From contig CAYWTX010000591.1 of NCBI GenBank assembly GCA_964461295.1, positions 1 through 8,161 on the forward strand: DNA of 8,161 bases, written 5' to 3'. Positions 1 through 4,639 of this stretch are shown here, in pieces. Within the stretch, counting starts at the first letter, position 1; every line of letters starts with the position of its first letter. The translations under genes were made by a program, and so were the position numbers. This DNA is from CAYWTX01 sp964461295 (lineage in GTDB: Bacteria; Planctomycetota; Phycisphaerae; SM23-33). The notes under the pieces were generated by a model that ran no database searches, had not been told where the DNA came from, and saw only the letters and a list, made by a program, of their open reading frames with translations.

Positions 1-4
1 GATT

Positions 5-60
5 CCGCCGCCCTGGCGGCGGGGTAGCCGGTGGCGCGGGCTGCCCGCTTCAGCGGGCAG
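5..60. repeat. Two short palindromes upstream of the scaffold-like gene
   Basis: Positions 5-12 (CCGCCGCC) and 15-22 (GGCGGCGG) form a near-gapless palindrome, and 41-49 (CTGCCCGCT) pairs perfectly with 52-60 (AGCGGGCAG). Neither has a T-rich tail on the + strand, so they do not look like standard terminators. A stop codon in frame 1 at 25-27 could be the end of an upstream gene, but only eight codons are visible and I do not call it. From 61 to 133 I see no clear promoter; the only landmark is the ribosome binding site of the next gene. Confidence 0.5.
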
Positions 61-133
61 GTCCCGGCAGCCCGGAGGAATCCGACGGATCGGTCGGATG
101 ACCCCTCGACACAGTCTCACCCAAGGAACCCCC

Positions 134-1189
134 ATGTTTGACGAACTTCACGTTTCTTCCTCGTCCGCGCCGGACGGCGCGGGCGGGGTTTGCTTCGGCG
201 GGGCGGACGCTCCGCCGCCGGCCGACGGGCCGACGCACCACGGCCCGCCGGATGATGGCGCGGCGGATGCCGCGCCCGATCGAGCCGGCCCGCGGGCACC
301 GAAAGCGGGCGCCGCGGCTGCGCCGTTGGCAGCCGTGCCCGACTTTGTGCCCAAGGCCGAGTTTGACAAGGTTGTCGCTCAGCGTCAGGCGGCCAAGGAG
401 AGGGCCCGCCAACTCGCCGCGGTGGCCAGGGATCTGGCCGAGCGGCTCAAGGCGGGCGGGGGCGCCGTCGCGGCCGGGCCGAGTAACGCGGGCATTCCTG
501 CCCGCGATCCCGGTTCGGTGCGGGCCGGCGCCGGAAGCGCGGGCAGGAATGCCCGCGTTACTCCGGACATGTCGGCGACGGATGCGGACGCGTCCGCCGA
601 CGCCGACGACGCTGAGTTTCTCGACCTGGAGGCGATCCACGGCCGGCTTCGGGAACCGCTTCAGCGGCGGCTTGCCGCCCTGCAAGCGGAGAACGCGGCC
701 GCCCGTCGTCGCCTGATGGAACTGCTTCGCGACCAGGAGTTGCGTACGGCCGCGGCCCGGGCCGGGGCGATCAACCCCGATCAGGTGGTCGTCCTGCTCC
801 GCGACCGCGTGGCGATGGACGACGCCGATGCCGGCCCGGACGGGCCGGCGGGCAACTCGGGCACTTCCGCCCGCGACGGTTTGCCGCCGAACTCCGCGGG
901 CGCGGATGCGCCCGCGGGCAGCGGCCGCTTCGCGGGCGTGCGGCAGTTGGTCGAGCGGTTCCTGTGCCAGGACGAGAACGCCAACCTGGTTGGGTGCAGT
1001 GTGGCCGCCGGCAGCGGCGCCAGGCAAGCCGGCGGGCCGGGCGTTCACGTTGACAACCTTCCCCGAACGCGGGCGGAGTTCCTGGCACTGCCCGCCGAGC
1101 AGCGAACCGCGGCTGCACACCGCATGACGCGGCAGCAGCGCGACGAACTGCTCGGCCGCAACGCCCCCCGGGGAGGGGGATACCTGTAG
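134..1189 (+). CDS. Phage scaffold-like coiled-coil protein
   Basis: This 351-residue protein probably helps assemble a phage-like capsid, inferred mainly from its place 21 nt upstream of a capsid-like gene, where phage scaffold genes usually lie. The ATG at 134 is chosen because AAGGA at 123-127 sits 6 nt ahead; an in-frame ATG at 98 lacks a well-spaced site. Residues 1-65 are Gly/Ala/Pro-rich and probably disordered. Residues 75-107 and about 165-210 are charged, Ala/Arg/Glu-rich and likely coiled coil, followed by an AxAGAINPDQVVxLL stretch (about 208-222) like that seen in scaffold proteins that count along capsid subunits. The C-terminus (about 313-342) is another charged helix. Residues about 117-144 are encoded by an inverted DNA repeat, and 239-260 by degenerate repeat material, so much of the middle is not ancestral sequence. 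There is no protease motif that I can recognise. The CDS call is firm; the scaffold role is moderate. Confidence 0.72.
   Translation: MFDELHVSSSSAPDGAGGVCFGGADAPPPADGPTHHGPPDDGAADAAPDRAGPRAPKAGAAAAPLAAVPDFVPKAEFDKVVAQRQAAKERARQLAAVARDLAERLKAGGGAVAAGPSNAGIPARDPGSVRAGAGSAGRNARVTPDMSATDADASADADDAEFLDLEAIHGRLREPLQRRLAALQAENAAARRRLMELLRDQELRTAAARAGAINPDQVVVLLRDRVAMDDADAGPDGPAGNSGTSARDGLPPNSAGADAPAGSGRFAGVRQLVERFLCQDENANLVGCSVAAGSGARQAGGPGVHVDNLPRTRAEFLALPAEQRTAAAHRMTRQQRDELLGRNAPRGGGYL
481..563. repeat. Perfect 26-bp inverted repeat inside the scaffold-like gene
   Basis: Positions 481-506 are the exact reverse complement of 538-563, separated by 31 nt. Each arm is also nearly palindromic itself (CGGGCATTCCTGCCCG core). 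The element lies in frame and yields the peptide pieces NAGIPARDP and SAGRNARVT. It looks like a REP-type palindrome that landed in a coding region. A degenerate copy of one arm, matching at about 21 of 28 positions, lies at 850-877. Confidence 0.9.
850..917. repeat. Degenerate repeat copy plus 10-bp palindrome in the scaffold-like gene
   Basis: Positions 850-877 resemble the left arm of the 481-563 repeat and give a related peptide (NSGTSARDG against NAGIPARDP). Shortly after, 894-903 (CCGCGGGCGC) pairs perfectly with 908-917 (GCGCCCGCGG) around a GGAT loop. Both are read through in frame. This suggests repeated palindrome insertion or duplication in the linker of the protein. Confidence 0.6.
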
Positions 1190-1210
1190 TTCAGACCAAA
1201 GGAGAATCGT

Positions 1211-2101
1211 ATGCCTTCCGTTCCTACCACCACCACCACGCTGGACGCGTGGGTTCCCACCGAGCTGATCGCCGCCGACGTGCTGGCGGAGATTCGGCCG
1301 AACATCGTCGTGGCCAACCTGGTCGGGCACGAGTTCCTCGGCGCCGGGCGCGGCAAGGTCTGGCAGCAGACGCAGCTTCCGGTTTCGGTGGCCGCCAACG
1401 TCGCCGAGGACGCGGACCTGTCGGCCGCGGCCCGCACGCCGACGCTGAAGGCCAACATCACCGTCGGCGAGGTCGGTCTGTCGACCGTCGTGACGGACCT
1501 GGGCCTGGAGACGGCCGTCGTGGGCGACCTGTCGGTCTGGGCCCGCTCCAGCGGGCGGGCGATCGCCCAGAAGGTCGACGGCGACCTGTGCGCCCTGCTG
1601 GCCGGGCTGAACAGCAGCGGCCTGGGCCCCGTGGGCTCCAGCGGCGCGGACCTGTCGGTCGCCAACTTCCTGGAGGCGATCTACATGCTGGAGCTGAACA
1701 ACGCGCCCGGGCGCCCGGTGTGCGTGCTGCACCCGGTGCAGAAGCGCGACCTGTTCACGGCGTTGACGAGCAGTTCCAGCAGCGCCGCGGTGTTCACGAA
1801 CCTGGGCGACCTGGTTCGCGACGGCCTGCTGCCGCAGGGCCAGCCCACCAACGGGTTCTGGGGCGTGTTCTGCGGCGTGCCGATCTACGTGACCACGGAG
1901 GTCGACACGGCCAACAGCGGCAGCGACCGGGCCGGGGCCATGTTCGTGCCCGAGGCCCTGACGCTGGTGCAGCTCCGCCCGCTGCGCGTGGAGTACCAGC
2001 GCGACGCCTCGGCTCGCAGCACCGAGGTGATCGCCACCGTCGCCTACGGCGTCGGCGAGAACGTCGACACCTACGGCGTGCCCATCATCACCGACGCCTA
2101 A
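1211..2101 (+). CDS. Phage-like major capsid protein (probable HK97 fold)
   Basis: This 296-residue protein is the likely shell subunit of a phage-like capsid. The start is supported by GGAG at 1201-1204, 6 nt before the ATG. The N-terminus (TTTLDAWVPTELIAADVL) is typical of capsid proteins that open with a Thr-rich segment and a helix bearing WxP, followed by a VWQQTQLP strand and VGEVGLSTVVTDLGLE, then a long helix with the pattern SGRAIAQKVDGDL. The second half has a helix 'SVANFLEAIYMLELNNAP' and strands 'PVCVLHPVQKRDL', 'GVFCGVPIYVTTEV', 'GAMFVPEALTLVQLRPL' and 'RSTEVIATVAYGVGENV', which match the A-domain and end-of-chain order (read peptide, date by asymmetry of flanks, final GVGE...GV) of HK97-type coat proteins. 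The length is within the usual range. It has no visible fused protease and no signal peptide. It lies in one transcription unit with the scaffold-like gene. The fold assignment is from pattern recognition, not a search. Confidence 0.82.
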   Translation: MPSVPTTTTTLDAWVPTELIAADVLAEIRPNIVVANLVGHEFLGAGRGKVWQQTQLPVSVAANVAEDADLSAAARTPTLKANITVGEVGLSTVVTDLGLETAVVGDLSVWARSSGRAIAQKVDGDLCALLAGLNSSGLGPVGSSGADLSVANFLEAIYMLELNNAPGRPVCVLHPVQKRDLFTALTSSSSSAAVFTNLGDLVRDGLLPQGQPTNGFWGVFCGVPIYVTTEVDTANSGSDRAGAMFVPEALTLVQLRPLRVEYQRDASARSTEVIATVAYGVGENVDTYGVPIITDA

Positions 2102-2135
2102 CAGCGGCAGCCGGTGAATCCGCAGCCGGCAGCCG

Positions 2136-2279
2136 GTGGCCGGCGGGGCCGACAAAGCCCCGCCGGCTGCCGGGCCGGGCACGGAAGAAGAAACGGCCGA
2201 GGACGACGACGAGGACGACGACGAGGACGAGGACGACGACGAGGACGAAGCGTCGTCCCGGTTGGTAGTTCCGCCGTAA
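2136..2279 (+). CDS. Possible small acidic protein in a repeat region (doubtful)
   Basis: A GTG at 2136 opens 47 codons with G/C-ending third positions. The peptide begins VAGGADKAPPAAGPG, continues with EEETAE and then an Asp/Glu run of about 17 residues, and ends SSRLVVPP. Small acidic proteins do occur near capsid genes, but there is no Shine-Dalgarno site before the GTG and most of the ORF lies within a GAC/GAG simple repeat that is part of a larger inverted repeat. It may therefore be a chance ORF. The frame is closed upstream by TGA at 2115-2117, so it is not an extension of the capsid gene by simple frameshifting at its stop. Confidence 0.25.
   Translation: MAGGADKAPPAAGPGTEEETAEDDDEDDDEDEDDDEDEASSRLVVPP
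2140..2166 (+). repeat. Perfect 10-bp stem-loop after the capsid gene
   Basis: CCGGCGGGGC (2140-2149) pairs perfectly with GCCCCGCCGG (2157-2166) around the loop CGACAAA. It lies 38 nt after the capsid stop and would be a very stable RNA hairpin. There is no T-run behind it, so a rho-independent terminator is not supported; it could stabilise the capsid mRNA 3' end or act as a partial stop that lowers expression of the downstream genes. Confidence 0.5.
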
Positions 2280-2398
2280 GGCGGGCCGTTTCCCGTCGCA
2301 GGCGTGCGGAGATTCCGCCTTACGGCGGTACTACAAACAAGAATCAACCGTGCCTCCCGGTCGTCCTCCTCCTCGTCCTCCTCCTTCTCGGCCGTTTC
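2190..2398. repeat. Imperfect inverted pair of a ~90-bp repeat unit
   Basis: Two diverged copies of one unit face each other at 2190-2284 and 2315-2398. Their outer ends match over 12 bp (GAAACGGCCGAG at 2190-2201 against its reverse complement at 2387-2398). Next comes a GAC/GAG-rich tract in each copy, of different length. Their inner ends, 2265-2284 and 2315-2334, match at 19 of 20 positions around a CCGCCGTAAGGCGG core that is itself palindromic. This accounts for most of the 357-nt gene-free stretch 2102-2458; the remaining 60 nt to 2458 hold only C/T-rich sequence and the ribosome binding site AAGGAG at 2448-2453. Confidence 0.75.
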
Positions 2399-2458
2399 CC
2401 GGTCCCCGACACTCGTCGCTCGACACCCGACACCCTTGTCTCTTCCCAAGGAGCACTC

Positions 2459-3130
2459 ATGTACGAATCCGACTACGATCTTTCCTCCTTCGAGCGGCAG
2501 GAAGCCGCGGGCATTCTCGGCGAGATGCAGCTTCGCGGCGGCAAGCTGGCCGACGAGCGGGGCCGGCAGGTGCACTACCGCGTGCTGGGCGGGCGGCGGT
2601 TCCTCCTCTGCGAACGCGGGTGGGTGTGGCGGTTCGCCGCCTCCGGCTCGCCCAGCGTGCCGGGCCTGCGCGGCGGCAGCGTGCGACGCAACAGCGCCAT
2701 CGAGATGTGGACGGGCAAGTGGCGGCGCGCCGGCGACCGATACGAAAAGTGCCTGGTCTGGGTGCCGATGGACGACAACGTCAACGGCCGCCAGGACGTC
2801 AGCAAGATCGGCTGGTACCTGGCCGAGAAGGGCTTCCGCCACCCGCTGGACGGGCCGCCCGATCCTGACGCCCGCGAGCGGGCGGCGCTGGACGAACGCG
2901 CCGCCGCCGCCGCCGAGGCCGTGGGCGATCGCCTCGCGGCCGAGGGACTGGCCGGCGCTGCCGACGCGACCGCGTCCGGTTCCGGAGGGCCACGCTCCGT
3001 CGTGGCCGCCGATGAGAAGGACGGACGCGACGGCGAGCGTCCCTCCAGGACCCGGTGCGGGACCATCGCGGCCATCCGCATGCCCGACGGCCGCTTCGCT
3101 TCGACGAAAGGCTCCGGCCGTGGGTGTTGA
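2459..3130 (+). CDS. Uncharacterised protein of the phage-like cassette
   Basis: I do not recognise this 223-residue protein. The start at 2459 is well supported: AAGGAG at 2448-2453 is 5 nt ahead, and the upstream in-frame extension runs through simple repeats. Residues 1-30 look helical (SSFERQEAAGILGEMQLRGG), 33-62 look like beta strands with an aromatic cluster (VHYRVLGGRRFLLCERGWVWRF), and 80-130 hold another Trp-rich part (EMWTGKWRR, CLVWVPMDD, GWYLAEKGFRHPLDG). Residues 137-168 form an Ala/Arg/Glu helix. About 176-196 are encoded by an imperfect inverted DNA repeat, and the tail 'IAAIRMPDGRFASTKG' is compact and basic. Its place after the capsid gene suggests a virion or packaging accessory role, but this is only context. 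Its stop codon overlaps the start of the next gene, which argues that both are translated. Confidence 0.75.
   Translation: MYESDYDLSSFERQEAAGILGEMQLRGGKLADERGRQVHYRVLGGRRFLLCERGWVWRFAASGSPSVPGLRGGSVRRNSAIEMWTGKWRRAGDRYEKCLVWVPMDDNVNGRQDVSKIGWYLAEKGFRHPLDGPPDPDARERAALDERAAAAAEAVGDRLAAEGLAGAADATASGSGGPRSVVAADEKDGRDGERPSRTRCGTIAAIRMPDGRFASTKGSGRGC
2984..3046. repeat. Imperfect 25-bp inverted repeat inside the uncharacterised gene
   Basis: The arms 2984-3008 and 3022-3046 are imperfect reverse complements sharing the ends GGAGGG/CCCTCC and a GCTC..CGTCG core. Within the left arm, GGCCACG (2988-2994) also pairs with CGTGGCC (3001-3007). The whole spans 63 nt, exactly 21 codons, so the reading frame is kept whether or not it is present. 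It resembles the in-gene palindrome of the scaffold-like gene in behaviour but not in sequence. Confidence 0.65.
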
Positions 3131-3278
3131 CCGCAACAGCGTGGAGCGCCTGGCCGGGCGGCAGATCGCCGACTTGCAGCGCGCCGGCCACGTGACCGAC
3201 GAGCAGAAGCGGGCCATCCGCCGCCTGCACGAACAGGCCGCCGCCAAGGCGGCCGCGAAGGCAGGCGGCGGGCAGTAG
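3120..3278 (+). CDS. Small helical protein with GTG start
   Basis: This 52-residue protein starts with GTG at 3120, 8 nt after GAAAGG (3106-3111), and overlaps the previous gene by 11 nt in another frame. The N-terminal two thirds (NSVERLAGRQIADLQRAGHV, then TDEQKRAIRRLHEQAA) read as two charged helices with a turn, and the tail is an Ala/Lys/Gly-rich stretch. It contains no metal-binding cysteines or membrane segment. The helix-rich composition and coupling to the upstream gene suggest a small structural or regulatory partner. The family is not recognised. No ATG is available in this frame near the start, so GTG is the best choice. Confidence 0.55.
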   Translation: MGVDRNSVERLAGRQIADLQRAGHVTDEQKRAIRRLHEQAAAKAAAKAGGGQ

Positions 3279-3398
3279 GCGGCAGGCGGCAGTCGGGAGG
3301 CAGAGCCGGCACCGGTTTGACAGCAGGAGCGACCATGAAGATCGAGCCAACGTCAAGTGCCGGCCCCGGCGCTTCCCTGCTGCCTGCCGCCTGCCGCC
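3278..3398. repeat. 15-bp perfect inverted repeat across a gene junction
   Basis: GGCGGCAGGCGGCAG at 3278-3292 pairs perfectly with 3384-3398. The left arm starts at the last base of the 52-residue gene and the right arm lies inside the N-terminal coding part of the next gene, where it yields 'PAACRRLP'. The ribosome binding site and ATG of that gene (3325-3337) are in the loop. A stem formed in the mRNA would hold the start site in a 91-nt loop. Confidence 0.65.
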
Positions 3399-4081
3399 GG
3401 CTGCCTTCCTCGCCCCCCGCATTCATTCTGGGCAACGGCCCCACCTTGCCGACCGCGGCGCTGCCGGCGCTGGCGGACCGCTTCACCATCGGCGTCAATC
3501 GCATTCTGCGAAGCGGATTCGTGCCGACCGTGATTCTCTGGGGCGACCTGACGGTCTACGGCGACGACGGCCCGGCCATGGACGCCAGCGGGGCGCTGCT
3601 CGTGTGCGATCGGTCGGTGGCGCGGCGAGCCGAGCACGTCGGCCTGCGGACGTTCGCCGGCGACGACTCGCGCCGCCGGCGGGCCACGCCCTGGACGCTC
3701 CTGTGCGACGGCAACACCGGCTGCTGTGCCGCGCGATGGGCCCTGTCGCTGCTCTGCCGGCCGGTGTACCTGCTGGGCATGTCCTCCGCGTACGAGGCCG
3801 GGCGCACGGACTTCTACGGGCGCAACCGCTGGCACGACGCGGGCGCCCTGGGACGCATGCGCCGCCAAAGGCAACTGCTTCTGTCCGAGCACGGCGCCGA
3901 CGTGCACGTGATCGGCGATGCCGACGAACTGCGTCGCGTCGCGGCCGCCGCGGCCGCGATTGACCAGGACGACATGCGGCAGCAGTTGCGGGCGTTCTTA
4001 ACCGCGGGCGAGCAAGGAAACAGATTGTCGGGATCGAGGAGACCATGGGGATCTGGAACCGGGGAAATCCCATCCCGGTAA
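3335..4081 (+). CDS. GNGP-motif Rossmann-like protein, DUF115/MptE-like or sialyltransferase-like
   Basis: This 248-residue protein probably binds a nucleotide or nucleotide-sugar. AGGAG at 3325-3329 is 5 nt before the ATG. After a low-complexity start (1-28, partly repeat-encoded) the conserved part opens with AFILGNGPTL (29-38), then ADRFTIGVNRIL (47-58), 'VPTVILWGD' (63-71), 'CDGNTGCCAARWALSLL' (124-140) and 'PVYLLGMSSAYEAGRTDFY' (143-161). The GNGPxL loop, followed by a strand with an N-R/Q pair and a later LLG-D/S segment before an H/D-F-Y motif, is the layout I know from DUF115/MptE-like proteins and from CstII-type sialyltransferases. Such genes occur in phage cassettes, possibly for glycosylating virion or host surface. 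The last ~25 residues (from about AGEQGN) look unlike the rest and overlap the ATG at 4045, so the natural C-terminus may be altered. Function beyond the fold is not established. Confidence 0.68.
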   Translation: MKIEPTSSAGPGASLLPAACRRLPSSPPAFILGNGPTLPTAALPALADRFTIGVNRILRSGFVPTVILWGDLTVYGDDGPAMDASGALLVCDRSVARRAEHVGLRTFAGDDSRRRRATPWTLLCDGNTGCCAARWALSLLCRPVYLLGMSSAYEAGRTDFYGRNRWHDAGALGRMRRQRQLLLSEHGADVHVIGDADELRRVAAAAAAIDQDDMRQQLRAFLTAGEQGNRLSGSRRPWGSGTGEIPSR

Positions 4082-4170
4082 TCAACTCAGTCTCCACAAT
4101 CGGGTGCATGACCGTAGTTGCTGAGACCGGGTTTGGTATCTGCATCGGATTCTTCAGCCTGAAGGGCTGA
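4045..4170 (+). pseudogene. Possible 5' stub of a gene cut by the repeat element
   Basis: An ATG at 4045 with AGGAG at 4037-4041 (3-nt spacing) begins MGIWNRGNPIPVINSVSTIG, a start-like peptide in phage-gene style. After 19 codons the frame enters the left arm of the palindromic element at 4102 and stops at 4168-4170 inside it. It overlaps the end of the GNGP-motif gene. I infer the first codons of the next cassette gene, with the remainder displaced or lost when the element arrived. The stub is short, so this could be chance. Confidence 0.25.
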
Positions 4171-4542
4171 GATATGACAGCCCAGGGCAACGCCCTGGGA
4201 ACCCTACGCCAAAGTACGTCAAGCCCTGAAGGGGCGGGACAAACGCCGCGTGAGGCCCCTATTTCGCCCTTAGGGTCCGTCACGAAATAACCTGAGCAAG
4301 CCAGTCTTGGTGGCACAGCTTTCCAAGCTGTGCAGCACAGGTCGGAGACCTGTGCCACCTGGGAAACGTGAACAAGTTATTTCGTGACGGCGCCTGAGCG
4401 TTTGTCCCGCCCCTTCAGGGCTTGACGTACTTTGGCGTAGGGTTCCCAGGGCGTTGCCCTGGGCTGTCATATCTCAGCCCTTCAGGCTGAAGAATCCGAT
4501 GCAGATCCCAAACCCGGTCTCAGCAACTACGGCCATGCACCC
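4102..4542. mobile_element. Nested palindromic element with 145-bp inverted arms, no ORF
   Basis: The arms 4102-4246 and 4398-4542 are reverse complements with no gaps and two mismatches (4111/4533 and 4137/4507). Each arm carries smaller palindromes, for example CCCAGGGC-AAC-GCCCTGGG at 4181-4199 and its partner at 4445-4463, TCAGCC..GGCTGA at 4154-4170, and an AGCCCTGAAGGGGC-type motif near 4221-4235. The 151-nt centre contains a second palindrome. No transposase or other convincing ORF is present, and the base composition is visibly less GC-rich than either flank. This fits a non-autonomous, REP/MITE-like element, or two REP copies in opposite orientation. No direct target-site duplication is evident beside the arms, so the true ends are uncertain. 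It accounts for most of the gene-free stretch 4082-4639. Confidence 0.8.
4277..4390. repeat. Inner palindrome with paired hairpins in the centre of the element
   Basis: CCGTCACGAAATAAC (4277-4291) pairs perfectly with 4376-4390. Inside it are two adjacent perfect 9-bp hairpins, GCACAGCTT-TCC-AAGCTGTGC (4313-4333) and GCACAGGTC-GGA-GACCTGTGC (4335-4355), and GGTGGCACAG (4309-4318) also pairs with CTGTGCCACC (4350-4359). The structure can therefore fold either as two hairpins or as one longer outer stem. It looks like a separate unit nested inside the 145-bp arms. From 4247 to 4276 the linker holds a small CCCTA..TAGGG hairpin. Confidence 0.8.
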
Positions 4543-4549
4543 AGACCCA

Positions 4550-4577
4550 TTGACCCTGGCACGCCTTCTCCTCTAAT
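4550..4577 (+). promoter_or_regulatory. Probable sigma70-type promoter of the flavoprotein-metVF operon
   Basis: TTGACC (4550-4555) and TCTAAT (4572-4577) are separated by 16 nt; each matches the TTGACA/TATAAT consensus at five of six bases, which is notable in such GC-rich DNA. The expected start of transcription is near 4584, giving a leader of about 56 nt that includes the hairpin at 4591-4611. The -35 box lies 7 nt beyond the palindromic element's right arm. Confidence 0.45.
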
Positions 4578-4590
4578 GTGGCATTCACCG

Positions 4591-4620
4591 GGCGGGCCGG
4601 GAAGGCCCGCCTTTCTGTTG
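4591..4620 (+). terminator. Terminator-like hairpin in the leader of the operon
   Basis: GGCGGGCC (4591-4598) pairs perfectly with GGCCCGCC (4604-4611) around GGGAA, followed by TTTCTGTTG. The stem plus T-rich tail reads as an intrinsic terminator on the + strand only. It ends 20 nt before the ATG at 4640. If the promoter at 4550-4577 is right, it sits inside the leader and may work as an attenuator; otherwise it may be the terminator of a lost upstream gene or a repeat copy. I see no obvious riboswitch fold or leader peptide. Confidence 0.5.
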
Positions 4621-4639
4621 ACGCTGAGGCGAGGGCTGC

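Noticed and set aside
98..133. ATG at 98 as start of the scaffold-like gene
   Set aside because: The nearest GGAGG-like sequence (73-78) is about 20 nt away, while the ATG at 134 has AAGGA at 6 nt spacing, as in the neighbouring genes.
2102..2135. Frameshifted extension of the capsid into the acidic ORF
   Set aside because: The acidic frame is closed by TGA at 2115-2117, after the capsid stop at 2099-2101, so a shift before the capsid stop would not reach the acidic stretch.
1249..2268. 339-codon + strand frame overlapping the capsid gene
   Set aside because: Its composition is almost only Arg/Gly/Ala/Pro and it lacks a ribosome binding site; it is a frame shadow of the capsid-like gene.
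2114..2458. N-terminal extension of the 223-residue protein
   Set aside because: The extension consists of Arg/Gly-rich translation of simple repeats; the ATG at 2459 has an ideal AAGGAG site and a normal protein start.
50..3247. 1065-codon open frame on the minus strand
   Set aside because: It is antisense to five well-started + strand genes, has an Arg/Gly/His/Ala-rich composition and a Ser run from the GAC/GAG repeat. Long antisense frames are expected in such GC-rich coding DNA.
4102..4542. CRISPR array or rRNA/tRNA-like structure
   Set aside because: The repeats are inverted, not regularly spaced direct repeats, and no cas genes are near. No tRNA cloverleaf with a T-loop GTTCRA pattern or rRNA sequence was recognised.
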